Shown: one piece after another, positions 46,867-58,433 of the stretch
Layout of the letters: the number at the start of each line of letters is the position of its first letter
Numbering within the stretch: position 1 is the stretch's first letter
Origin: Cryptomeria japonica
Lineage: Eukaryota; Streptophyta; Pinopsida; Cupressales; Cupressaceae
NCBI RefSeq assembly: GCF_030272615.1
Contig: NC_081408.1
Coordinates: 765,450,330 to 765,514,329 of the forward strand
Reading direction: 5' to 3'
Length of the DNA: 64,000 bases
Notes under the pieces: model-generated
Told to the model about the DNA's origin: nothing
Seen by the model: only the letters and a program-made list of their open reading frames with translations
The model's database searches: none
Made by a program: the position numbers and the translations under genes

Positions 46867-47330
46867 ACTTCTATTCAAGGAAACAAAGAAAAACCCAAGG
46901 CACATGATGAAGATAAGAAAATGATGGCTATCTTGGAGGATGTTGCCAAAGATGTTAATATAATGAAAAACGACTATGAAAATTGGATAAAAGGGTTGGA
47001 GGAGAAAATAAACAATATGTATGATAACCTGAAAACTTGGTTGAAGCTAGCTAGACTATCATCCATAACAGTGCTAAGAGCGTCAAAGTTATATTTGAGA
47101 AGTGGCAGAAGCTTTAGACCGCTAACAATTCTGGTGTTGCTATTGTTGATGTGGACAATTTGACTAAGGGTAAATAGGTGATTGTTGTGAAGGGAGCTTG
47201 CATGCGTGCGTGGGATAGCATGCAAGAGTTTGTTGATGAGGCCAATATTGATTGGTAGGATTTGGCTAATGTCCATCTTAATGTTAATCAACTGGAGGCA
47301 AAGGTTGTAAAGACTCAAAAACTTGTAATA
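46867..47330 (+). pseudogene. Decayed ORF of unknown function, 3' part
   Basis: Begins right after the gypsy element with a charged, helical-looking peptide: KEKPKAHDEDKKMMAILEDV, then KNDYENWIKGLEEKINNMYD, followed by a shifted segment ending LEAKVVKTQKL. It is in the orientation and style of the ORF that stops at 35537, so I read the two as one gene split by the insertion. The join was not confirmed by a target duplication. Downstream (47475-47500) an AATAAATAAATAA tail may mark the end of the source transcript. Confidence 0.45.
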
Positions 47331-48295
47331 GTGTGCTTGTTATTGCTCTTGTTGTCCCTTTTTGGCTATTGCTAGTCTTATTTTTGATAGTATGTTGGTT
47401 ATTGGTTGTGTGTATCTATGTAACAACATTTTGTTAAAAGGGTTTCTGGTTCCTTCAAAACTTGCTTTACCCTTTATAAAATAATAAATAAATAATGTTG
47501 TGACTTTATATTAACCATTACATGGTGTGATTTTTATAAAGTGAATAATTTTTAAGTGCGACTTCATTAAGAGATGTGACTTAAATGTTACATAGTGCAA
47601 CTTTGTAATACAATTTACATAGAGAAATAGATTTATCTAGTTAAATCAATGACTAACACAACAAGTATATCAAAGCGTGTGGATTGATTATTTGCAGTGG
47701 ACAAATGTTAGTGAAGATAACAAATGAATGGTTATAAATGATGTTGCCGAATGTGTTAATGATAAAAATACTACCAAGTTGCTAAAAAAAAACTTGATGA
47801 GGTGTCTAACAATGCGACTTTCACAAAGGTATGATATAGTTGATTTATGAGTGACTTGGTGGTGTATTCATTTAACAATAAATATGATTATTGTTTGATA
47901 CAATTTCATTTATCATTGAAGTGATTTGGTTTTAAGAAGTTCCCTCTCTTGGAGAAGGCACTTAATTTGTGAAAAGGTATGTCTTTTAAAGAGGAATACA
48001 TCTCTTGTAAGGTATAAATGGAGATGGTAAAAGGTGGAGAAGAATGAGCGTGGAAAATAATAAAGTATATAAAATGCATCAGCTAATGAAGAAATAATTA
48101 TAAGGAGCTTAATTATAGATTGGATGTCAAGATTGTAAGAAATCTTATGGGAGATTTTCAATTAGATTTTATGTTAGATTTATACTGAATACTTGAAACA
48201 AATTTGTGAAGGGGGACTTGGGGAAGGTTAAAGAAGATTAAGAGCAAGCATATTGGAGGGAGTATTTAAGCAGATTTGGACAAGGGTATAAGCAA

Positions 48296-48298
<3 letters not shown>
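47331..48298. other. AT-rich intergenic sequence
   Basis: About 1 kb without recognised domains, repeats or RNA genes; short open frames only. Confidence 0.5.

Positions 48299-48375
<77 letters not shown>
48299..48375. repeat. (TA)n microsatellite
   Basis: About 38 uninterrupted TA units. Confidence 0.98.
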
Positions 48376-48377
<2 letters not shown>

Positions 48378-48480
48378 CAAATTGTTTACAAATATTTTGC
48401 TCATACGAGCATCAACTTGAGACCATTACATGACACTAATATTTTCTCATATCAAGCAACCACAACCATGACACTAATAC

Positions 48481-48648
48481 TAGCTCATTTCGAGCAACCA
48501 CACTAGAACCAACCTATGGAAGACCAATAGTCACAAATTAGAATCCACTTATTAGAAACCACCATTAGCTCATTTTGAGCAACCACACTAGAATCAACCT
48601 ATGGAAGATCAAGAGTCACAAATTGGAATCTACTTATTAGAAACCACC
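48481..48648. repeat. Two tandem 84-bp units
   Basis: 48481-48564 and 48565-48648 each start TAGCTCATTT and contain AGCAACCACACTAGAA; a partial third occurrence of the end of the unit follows. Confidence 0.85.
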
Positions 48649-51534
48649 TAGAAGACTAAGAGTCACAAGTTTGAATTCCATATTAGATGTCCATTTGGGA
48701 TTTGCTTTAATCTCCACAATGAGAACTCAATGCTTTAACCAATAGAGCACAACCCCTTGGACTATAAGCCAAAATTTTAAGACAATGCCATGAAGAATAT
48801 ATGATGAAATTCATAAGAGGATAGTGAGTTTTGTTGACCAAATTTTGAGAAGAATATAATTCAGATTTGGTGAAGGTGACATTAGATATTATCAAAAATA
48901 AAGATTGTAATGTCTATTATCCATTAAAGAAGCAACTTAGATGGCGATACTTTGCTTTGGAAGTTGGTGTCTCCTAAAGGATATATTGGTGTCTCGCTAG
49001 TAGGTACCATGGTGCCTACAACTTTAGTTGTGAAAGTTGGTGCTTCTAGTGGTTGGTATCTGCAAATTTTTGTTAAACGTATTAGGGTCTCTTGTAGGTT
49101 GGTGCCTAAAAAGTTGTAAGAAGAACTTATATAAAAGCATTATTGTGTTGTGGTTTTCTTTCGCAAGGGTTTCCACATAAATCATGCATTCTACTTGTGT
49201 TGTGTAATTTGTGCACCATATGTTGTTGTTATAGGCAATTGATATGCTTATAGTATTAAGGTTGAAAAAGTAAAACAATGTTGTTTTATTGATTCGTCCC
49301 CCCTCTCAATATAATTGTGTACTCATCACAATCACACTTTTTTGGAGCTTTCTTAGTGTTGGCTTTTCCATAGTAAGTTCTTGTCTTAATCTCTATTTTT
49401 TACAGTTGTTATTTTACATATGTTAAGTTGCTTGGAAGAATACATATTTTGTTTTCAATAGCAAGTATAAGTATTTCAATCACATAGTTTACAAAATTAA
49501 ATAACTTGTTTACTACTCACCATGAATTGCAAGTCACATGTCAATTATAGTATAAAAGATACATGAAGTCTAGTTTATGGACTTGTTTCATGTATATGAG
49601 CATGCACCCAATTGAAAATTGATGGATTTAGACTACTATTTATATTAAAAATTATCGCTTATGGATGTTATTTTTAATAGAATATATCATTATATTAACA
49701 TAAGTTTTTATCCATGTTGGTGGTTCTAATATCCAAACAAATTACTTTTATTTATCTCAACATATATATCTAGCCATTGCTTATGCTTCTATTGATGTAG
49801 TCTTTATATATGAAATTACTTTTCTTGTCAATATTATAGTGTAGAGAGGGGGAAATGAACCACATTGATAGGCAGATAACAACCTCTTGGGGACTCACTA
49901 ATCAACCTCTCCACTCGAGATGAGAACAAAGCCTAAGGTTGTCAAGTACCTTGTAGATGACACTGAAAATGTCATAGAGATCTTTTGACAACCTCTACTA
50001 ACTCCTTGTTCAAGGACGCACACACGAGTCTTAGAGGATAGCACAACATGTTGGCATCTCGTATGGATAGGGTATGGAGTTTCGATAAATGCATTTATAG
50101 AAAGTAGGAAACGATTGTAGAAATGGAAGAGAATAAATGAGAGAGAAAAGGGGAAGTGAAATCTCACAATTGGTATACAATTACAATTGAAGCCTCCAAA
50201 AATGTGCTCTTCGCCAACCAAACTTGCACACAAGCGAGAAGAAAAAATGTTGGGGCTATGTATAAAGGTTTGTCATAGTCAAACCCCCATTTTGGTGTTT
50301 CCACCTCCATGGACAACCAAGATAAATTGATAGATAAAATGATGATGGAAATAGAAAGTAAAATATGATATGAATATGCCAATGGAAAAAATAAAGAAGA
50401 GGAAGGAAGACCTCCCCTTCCACACCCAAAGCCAAGAGCCCGCTTAGTGAAGAAGACGAAGCACTAAGTCCTCGTCAAAGCACAAGGATAATGAAAGCCT
50501 CAAACACGAAGAAGAGAAAAGATTGCTAGAAAGTATCACTAGAAAGCTTCAATGCCGTGTGTAAAGAGTAGCGAGAATGATCTTGTAGCTAGAGAGATTC
50601 AAAATGAGTTGCTAGAGAGCTAAAATGAAGCCAGAGAGGGAAAATATACATGCTAGAAGCGAAATTGACATCGGTGGTTGCTGACAGGGACATTACGAAC
50701 ATTGCCAGAAGTAGGCATAATGCTCAAATGACCACTTGCAAAATATTGATTTGTGGGACGCTAGCGTGGCACACAAACGTCTTTTGTGGGATGTCGGTGT
50801 CCACGAGTCATACAATCAACGAGGTAAAAAAAGAGAGGCCAAAATAGTGGGTGGTGGGGTAAACCACATGGGCAAAAGAATAAAGAGGTGAAGGAGGTCT
50901 TCATTCAACATAAAGCAAAGGCGCTTATGTAGCATGAAATCACACGAGATGCAATTTACGACCACTACATGGAGAGGAATTCATGTGTTTGGGAGTTGCC
51001 TTCCCCCAACTCCATATCAAAAGAAAGAAAGAACCCAAGCCAAGGTTCCTACAATTTTTATGGAATCAACTTGCTATAACAAGAAGGGAGGCACTCTTAT
51101 TAACAAAATATCATTCCTTCTTTCCAACTATATCCTCCACCATAGAATAGTAGGGGGGCCCACTTTAGTGAGCATATTACTATCACAAGATGTGAGCTTA
51201 AGTGGAGAGATTTTATTAAGATTTACAAAGGGGAAGCATAATTCTCTAACCATGCAAAAATTTTCCCAAGGAAGAGACTTGAACTTTTGTAAGGTGGTGC
51301 TAGGTTGTTTCATTAAAACATGTTAGTTGCAAATAAACATGTTAGATGAAAAAACAAAAATTACAATAAAACAATTTGACTCTAGACACTGAGATAACAA
51401 GCTAGACACTGAAATAACAAGCTAGTGATCATTGAGACAAAAAAGATTTGGTTGATATGGGTAGTAAGTTGTGTTATGCTAGATAGCCATACGATAGGGT
51501 GATTGTAGATAGATAGTAGTTTGGCTCGAGACAA
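48649..51534. other. Intergenic sequence with LTR-like and SINE-like traces
   Basis: No gene. On the minus strand, the complement of 48690-48760 resembles a degraded tRNA-type SINE head (TTGTGCTCTATTGGTTAAAG ... CAAATCCC). 49020-49370 plus resembles the R/U5 end of a copia LTR (TATAAAAGCATT, then GATTCGTCCCCCCTCTCAAT). Neither has clean ends or duplications. 49850-51320 shows nothing I recognise. Confidence 0.35.
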
Positions 51535-51680
51535 AATTCAAAAGATCAAGTGGATTGGTCACCACAAAGGCAATAAAAATAAAAATAAAAATCAAGCGGA
51601 TTGGCCCCCACAAAGGCAACAAATAAAAAGAGATCGAGTGGATTGGCCCCCACAAAGACAATAGATAAAAAGAGATCATA
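51535..51680. repeat. Three tandem units of ~50 bp
   Basis: GATCAAGTGGATTGGTCACC, then two units with GTGGATTGGCCCCCACAAAG-type cores spaced about 50 bp apart and separated by AAATAAAAAGAGAT. Confidence 0.8.
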
Positions 51681-52267
51681 AGATAGACAATCATGCCACA
51701 AATGCAAAATTGAAATGAAAATAAATAATAATTTAAATTAAATAATTTAAAATAATTAAAATTAAAGTAAAATAACATAAATTAAATTAAATAACTTAAA
51801 TGAAAATAAATTAAAATAAATTGCATGTGTAGTACTTAACATTTTTGAATTAGTTTAATATTCAGTTTTATTTGATTGTATGTCCAATATCTAATGCATT
51901 CATTTTATAAAATCGATTTCATGATTAAATTTTTTTTATTTTGATAATATTTAATAAATGTTGTTATAATTGATCTAATAATTATTATTGACTTCTATTT
52001 TTGGGGGGGTAAACAATTATCACGTCAATATAAATCTATATTGTTATCAATTCTATTTTCATTATTTGATTATCTCTCTACGTATCTTTACTTAGCTTTT
52101 TTAAACTATGCTGGTTTACATTTATTTACTTAGAAAAATCCAAATTAATATTAATTATTTTTAATATTAAACAATATTCCTCTTCTCCATCATAAAATAA
52201 AAACAAAATTAAAAATAAAACCAAAACAATATGACATTTTGGATTGAATAAAAATAAAAATTATTTA

Positions 52268-52273
52268 AGCCCA
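52268..52273 (-). promoter_or_regulatory. Site II element (TGGGCT) upstream of the NFD6-like gene
   Basis: AGCCCA on the plus strand, TGGGCT on the minus, about 95 bp before the TATA box. TGGGCY elements, often together with a telo-box, are known in promoters of plant genes for mitochondrial and ribosomal proteins. One six-base match is weak by itself; the combination makes it worth noting. Confidence 0.4.
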
Positions 52274-52363
52274 CATTAATGTTATGCATGTTTACGTGCA
52301 TTCGATGGACTCCATCTCTAAGTAAGAGATACATATTCCTAAATCTCTAATACCCTAGCCTAC

Positions 52364-52370
52364 TATAAAA
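52364..52370 (+). promoter_or_regulatory. TATA box of the NFD6-like gene
   Basis: TATAAAA 113 bp before the ATG at 52477, followed about 20 bp later by the telo-box AAAACCCTAA (52385-52394), a usual position near plant transcription starts. Confidence 0.6.
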
Positions 52371-52384
52371 TAGATTTCATCCTT

Positions 52385-52394
52385 AAAACCCTAA
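52385..52394 (+). promoter_or_regulatory. Telo-box (AAACCCTAA)
   Basis: AAAACCCTAA between the TATA box and the start codon. Telo-boxes are bound by Myb/Pur-type factors in plant growth-related promoters. Confidence 0.5.
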
Positions 52395-52476
52395 TGTAGT
52401 ATAGAACCCGATAAGCCGATGTGGTGCCTGCAACACAGTTTTATTCACATCACCATTGTTTAACCATTTCATCTCA

Positions 52477-52735
52477 ATGGCAACTCGTTTTGGAGCGTCT
52501 TCTTTTTCGAGGACCGCGAGGACTGCATTCAATTCATTCAGAAATTCTTCTTCTTCGGCATCACAGACAAGCAGAACCCCTCGCAGAGTGAAAAATATGT
52601 TTGAAAATGGCAGTCCGAGTATGAACAGGAGAAGGCTTGCGGAAACAATGATTCCTCTTCACAATGCGGCCGCGTGTGCAAAGCTGGTGACTCACCTGAG
52701 TGCCAGCTCCCGCAGTTGCCGCGCGCTCGCTAGCG
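52477..52735 (+). CDS. First exon of an NFD6-like small mitochondrial protein
   Basis: Encodes 86 residues plus one base from MATRFGASSFSRTARTAFN to SSRSCRALAS, then GTACC. The first ~35 residues are rich in Arg, Ser and Ala with no acidic residue, as in a mitochondrial presequence. The second half, ETMIPLHNAAACAKLVTHLS then ASSRSCRAL, matches from memory the conserved core of NUCLEAR FUSION DEFECTIVE 6-type proteins (E-S-x-M-P-L/Y-H-x-A-x-A-S/C), which work in mitochondria and are needed for karyogamy in Arabidopsis; the molecular role is unclear. I chose ATG 52477 because the family begins MA-R-F; an upstream in-frame TTG is not a plant start. GC content is far higher than the surroundings. 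The intron position after a CRAL-like sequence fits the family. Confidence 0.75.
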
Positions 52736-54102
52736 GTACCCTCTGCTGTACTCTACTCTACTCTGCCTCCTTTATACTTCTATTTCTTCTTCTACCTTCT
52801 GAAACTACCTGGGATTTTTCATTTTATTTTTGTTATATTTTTTAAAGCTTGTGAATAGTTTTACATAAATCTTTTTTCCGAATGTTTTGAATTGTCTTCT
52901 CTAGTATTGTTTTCTTTTTTATATTATTCATGAGTAGCCTTTACGATTGAGGGTATCTCTTTTGTCAAATTCACCTGGGTTTACAGTTAGGCTCATCTTT
53001 TGAGCATGCCACAAAATAACAGAATACTAAACCGCCTGAAAAACATAAATGAATGTAAAAACAACGAATAATTTGCCTTTTATAACTCACTGCACATTGC
53101 AGGCCATTAGAATGTAAACCATTATGTTTTTTGTTAATACTTCTGGACGCTACACTTATTGAGTTGGATTAATATCTCACCCAATTTCAATGCTTTATCT
53201 TGTTAAACCCTAAACCCTAGCTTGATCATTATGACCGAGTTAGCCGCAATGCGTAGTGTTTTTTTTTTCCATTTGGTAAACTGACCTTGTGGTATAAACT
53301 TTGGCATACATTCCACGAACTGGATGCAGTTCCTCCGTCAAATTTACTTGAGGCTTGCACTGTATTGACACCCAATGAATTGGATGTCATAGTTTATCAA
53401 TTAATGTTACAAAATTTTCACAATCCATGCTATAATTCTTTTGATACTTCTGGATTCGATGATAAAAAAATTCACACAATCGAATCTAGAAGCATCAAAA
53501 GTTTCATAGTTTATCAATGATCAAATTTCCATCCTTTATTGTGTCTCGTTAAGATTTAAACATAATGTTCTGCTTTGGAAATCCCAATACTTTCACCACC
53601 TGAGCTTGTTCCAGTTGACTCTGTAGTCGATGGAAATGTTCCCAAGCAAAGGATAAGTCATAAAAAAGAACATCTTCTAGGAATTGGTTGACTATTGTCT
53701 CTTAACACTATACCCTAAATCACATACTTCCTAGACCTTAATCTTTATATGTAAACCTAGCTTAATTATTTATGTCAATGGCTAAGTCAGCAGCAGTACA
53801 TTTTACTTGTAAAATTGAACTTTTGGTATGGCTTCGATATATCTTGTGAAGTCATTTAGATAAGTACAAAAAATATTATGTATCAAAGCAAGCTGACATC
53901 TGTCCTCTCCCTTTTTATAGGGTTTAGCCACCTGGTGAACTATACCTTGGGAATCAAGAAGGTGGTAATGACAACTAATGTTGAAGGATCGATACAGTCT
54001 GTTATTGCGAATGGGCAGGGTATTAGTTGTGATAACAGCTGGGTGGAGACCATCTCTCCCAAACCATTTCCCATAATTACTGAAAAGATATACCTGCAAT
54101 AG

Positions 54103-54147
54103 AAATCATGAAGATGGCAGTGCAGAAGTCTGTCCAACTTTGCACAA
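54103..54147 (+). other. Candidate internal exon of the NFD6-like gene
   Basis: 45 bp bounded by CTGCAATAG before and GTAAGG after. It keeps phase 1 with exon 1, so it could be included or skipped without changing the downstream frame; it would add about 15 residues (EIMKMAVQKSVQLCT). A strong donor, moderate acceptor. Prediction only. Confidence 0.35.
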
Positions 54148-57045
54148 GTAAGGATGCTTTGAGTGCCCTGCATTCTTTTTCTAGTTGTTCATGTGGCTTT
54201 CAGATTGTGATTGTCTTTTTGATCATCTTGTTTACCATTAATTCTGTTGTGAAGGTGGTTTCCGCTTTCTGAGCTCTATGTGTTTGTGTGGTTAATCCAG
54301 CCTTTAAGGGTGCTCATTGTTATCTGTTGTGCAACTCCAGATTCAATGTTGTGCATCATTTGTGTCACATACATGCTGTTCTAGAGATGTATCTTTAGCT
54401 TTTTCATTAGCTCTGTCAAGCTGTGTCATCATATTTTTATCAGATGATTGTGACTTCTTTTGGTTTGTGCTTTCAACTAATTATTTTCGCTAGTCACGAC
54501 TTCTGTAAAAGAGAATATTTTATTCGACCCACTTTTATCATGGTACTATAAAAGGGGATCTCTCCCCCATTAATGTTTGTGGGCCAGCGGAGAATAATAG
54601 AAACCACATTTGCTAATCTTTACAACTAAAATGGTATACTCTCTCATTACTGACATTAGGTCAGTTGTCATTATATTCATCTCATTAAGTTATTATATGA
54701 TTTCTATTTTTGGAGCATGGGAAAGCAACCAAACATTCTTCTGTTGAACAACAAAGGATGTTTGTTCAACAAAGTCAACTATTTTGGCATTTTGGTGAAT
54801 GATTGTTTTAAGGTTGTCAAGTTACTATTTTTTGGAGAATAGTTCCCATCAAATAATTCATGTCGCATCATTGCACAAACCATACAATTAGTAGAAGTAG
54901 ATGTTTTTGCACCACTTAGGCAGCTTTCAGACATACATCATTTCATTAGGCTACTGCCGGCAAGCTCTTGTCTTTATAATCCCACATTCTTCTTTGCAAG
55001 TTGTAATTGCATAACTTTGTTGAGATAGAAGATATTTGGATGAAAGGTACAGAAAGTTAAGTTGCCTGGATATAGAAATTTATCTTGCAGACTTAAGAAG
55101 GTTGAGGTGCTTAAGTTATTGGTTTTATAACAAAAGTTTGTAAACGTGAATGAATGTGAAATAAGAGTTTTTAACTGATATCCATGAATGTGAAATATAG
55201 AATCTTCATGACTTCTTTTTTCCCTCTTCTGTTGTTTTCTTTTTATAATTTGTTCTCGTTTTCTAACTGCACAGTTGTTCTTTTTGTAAAACTGCAAAAT
55301 GCTTTGTGCAAGCAACCTAAGAAGCATTCTGGTTGATGTCCATCATTTCCTGTTTTACATGGTTTTGGTACTGCATTTTAATTAAGTGAAATCTGCTACA
55401 AAGGCATCTTTTAACATTGGTGCCTTCTTATGAAATGAAATCATATGGTTGCAACAATTGCTTTTACTTTTCACCAAATGCATCCTCAGGGGGACCCTGA
55501 ACCTTAGATCCCCCAGTTTAGTAATGAATCTTAATAGTTAAAATGACTGAATTAGATTTGGATTTCATCTCAGACCATTGATAAAGTAGTCAAAGGTGAA
55601 GGTTGTGATCTTTGCTCTTTGGTGAATATTTTTACATTATTGCAGCACTAATCTAGGCCATCTAATTAAAAACTAGAAAAGCAAACTGCAAATGAACATA
55701 GGTTTGATCACGATGTATTCAAAATCCACCCATTGACAGAAAAAATGTCTCTTGAACAAAAGCAATGCTTCTCTGGAGAAAGAGAATGGCTACCAAAAAA
55801 ATATTTTATAGGAAAAGAAATTACACTAATGTTACATGAATGGCCAAAGTAGATTCATGGTACTTAAAAGTTAAAAGCACAGTAAGTCACAATGAAACCA
55901 AAAAGAATTGAATTAGCTGATATAGGATTAATACAATAGGTAAGCCCGGAAAGCCAAAGACCCTACCTAAGAGAGGGCTAATCCAAATAGTAAACCTTTA
56001 AATTTAAACAAATCTGTATATATGAAACAATATAATGCAAAGTGATAATGCAAATGGGAGGTCTTCTGTTAAAGAGAGGTTAGATACCAGTAAGGGCATT
56101 GCTATTGTTTTCACTTCTGTAGGTGGATTTACATTTGCTACATGATATTCTCTTAAGTTTTACTTCATCATGAGATTATTAAAAGCAAATCAAGGTGCTG
56201 ATTTTTAAGTCCTTATTTTATCCAGATCTTTACAGTTTGACGAGCATTGAGACTTGTTCTTCTTGGCTTGTAACCCTGCAGTTGGGGCTGAATGTCTCAT
56301 TCATTTGAGTTTATGATCTCCAAACTATTATTGCAAGGCTTAACTATTATAGCCTTAACTGATTGTGATTATGAATTTAATCTGGTTTGCTGTAATGCAA
56401 CACTAGTCAATGACTCAATTTATTTGTTCATGAAACGTTTATTGGAAAAAATCCATGTACCATAGGAAATAGCCTTTTGCAAAACTTGATCAATAGTTTT
56501 TCTTGATTAGTAGTACTAAATTCTAAGACATGGTTGAAAACATCTGTTTTGCTCCCAATTCATGGTATCGATTTGTTGTATCGATACATACGAATAATAT
56601 ATTATTGAGTAATGATTAAGTTGTAAAGCACACCTACAAGGATGTTGATTAATGATCATTAGTACATAGGATATCTACCATGTCCATGTTACTGGCTCAA
56701 GCATTAATAGATAGCTGTACAGTTTCTTGGCTTGAGCTAAATATACAATAATAGATAAATTTTGTTGTCTAGCGTTTCCAAAGCTAATTGACCATTTCTA
56801 AGTCCAGTTTAATACTGGTTGGATTATCTAAATGCTGCGACACAGCATTTATATGTTTATAGGAACTTTTAGAGATTCTCTAATTGATTGCATAGGTATG
56901 ACCAGTATTAGGTCATCCATGCATTCCTCTACTTAAGTTTCAACACTCTTATACCCCTTCTATAATCACAAGAATTAAATTGGCCTCTGCTATTGAACAT
57001 TGTGATATTGGGGAAACTTTACTAATTTGCTATAGATGTATGCAG

Positions 57046-57122
57046 GTCTTCAGGGTTACTTCTTCCCTTCTTATCAGTTGATGCCTGCAGGCCAATGTTG
57101 GAGTTACATGGAATCTACCTGA
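57046..57122 (+). other. Candidate alternative 3' exon of the NFD6-like gene
   Basis: Preceded by TACTAAT (branch-point consensus) and ATGTATGCAG. Joined in phase to exon 1 or to the 45-bp exon, it stays open for 24 codons after the split codon and ends at TGA 57120-57122. No donor seen, so it would be terminal. Prediction only. Confidence 0.25.
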
Positions 57123-58356
57123 TTTCAATCAAATTCCATGCCAAATGATAGTTTTGGTATTTGATCAAGGCACGTCTCAATTCCTTTCGGTGATGTTTAG
57201 TCAACATTCCATTGTGGGAAAATTGCTAGCCTACAGAAATTTGTGGCATTCTACTATTATTATTACAGAAATCATTTTAAATGTTTGTGTTTCATGGTTT
57301 TCAATTTTTTGCTCTGTGAGGTTGGCCAATCCTGATAAAAAATAAAAACATTTTTGAATTTCCTTCTTTTTTCTTTTCAAAACCTGTGTAGCTTATGTTA
57401 TCTGTTTTTATTTCTAGTGCCATATTGTGGACTTACAAATAATCGTTCTTCTGCCAAATGCATTTGATTAATTGCATGCTGATTTTGCAATAGTTTTTAT
57501 CCCATGTCTTTGCACTTTTGGTTTGTGTGTTGTGTAGTTCTGTCTTTATTAGCATGTCGGTACAATGCCTTACTAATTATATGTAAATGTACAAAGGTAG
57601 AGTAGGTAAGAACCAGAATGATAATGTAATATCAAAATGACCAGTTGCAGACATGATTTCAATTTTAATAAGTCTCTTCTGATATAGAAAGTCATGTGTA
57701 AGGAGTAGGGCAGCAACAGTGAAATAGAAAACAATGAGAAGAAATAAAACCTTTGTATTAGATTAATATGTTAGACATATTTATTGTTGAAAGTGTCGAT
57801 AATCCTAAATATTTTTAATAAAACTCCCCATGTCCTTAGAATGCATGTTATGGACAATCAATGCTCATGATAACAGGTTGTCCTCAAGAATTTGTATTGA
57901 TGCTAACTATTCTGACCACCCATTAATGTTGTCTTATTTAGGAATGTTTTTTTTTCTTCCCGACACAAAACATTGTACTTCAGTGTGTACAAATGAAATA
58001 AAGGAAGCTCAATAGTGTTTCTTGGATGATTGGCACCTTGAATGATGATGATATGTTGTGTTTGTTATTCTTCTTATTCTCCTTTTCATGTTTGAACATT
58101 TTTAATGTAATGTATCCTGCTGTTGTGGTTGTTTGATTTAATGAATTTCATGAGAGTGTTCCTAACTCAAATCATCAAATCTTTGACGTTAATTATCATT
58201 CATTCAAGCTGTATGATACAGATAACATTCCCACAACTCGGTTTCAGTTTTTTTCTAGCCTGTATTTTTTGTTTATTCTCCAAGTATTTTTTTATTCTTT
58301 AATTAAGGTTGCTGTATTTGTAAGATGACAGTTCATAATCATAACCTCTTTTGCAG

Positions 58357-58433
58357 GTTGCTCTTGTTGGAGGATTGCAAAAAGTCGAAATCCAGGAGTT
58401 TTATTATCATCAACTTTGTTTTCTCCACACTGA
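58357..58433 (+). other. Candidate last exon of the NFD6-like gene
   Basis: Preceded by AACCTCTTTTGCAG, a good acceptor. In phase with exon 1 and with the 45-bp exon it gives SCSCWRIAKSRNPG or GCSCWRIAK... and a TGA at 58431-58433, making a protein of about 111 or 126 residues, in the range of the family. Prediction only. Confidence 0.4.

Larger units (their letters stand above)
52736..58356 (+). other. Presumed intron region of the NFD6-like gene
   Basis: 5.6 kb of AT-rich sequence that would be one or more introns. It includes two weakly similar segments (53202-53255 and 53745-53800: TAAACC[C]TAGCTT ... AGTTAGCCGCA / AAGTCAGCAGCA), a short telomere-like TAAACCCTAAACCCTAG at 53204, and candidate exons listed separately. 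I see no transposon with terminal repeats. Confidence 0.4.

Noticed and set aside
48276-48506. Open frame with an Ile/Tyr repeat
   Set aside because: Translation of the (TA)n microsatellite.
48690-48760. tRNA gene on the minus strand
   Set aside because: Box B is degraded and no cloverleaf forms by eye; at best a decayed SINE head.
53204-53220. Interstitial telomere
   Set aside because: Only two and a half telomere-like units; common in plant sequence.
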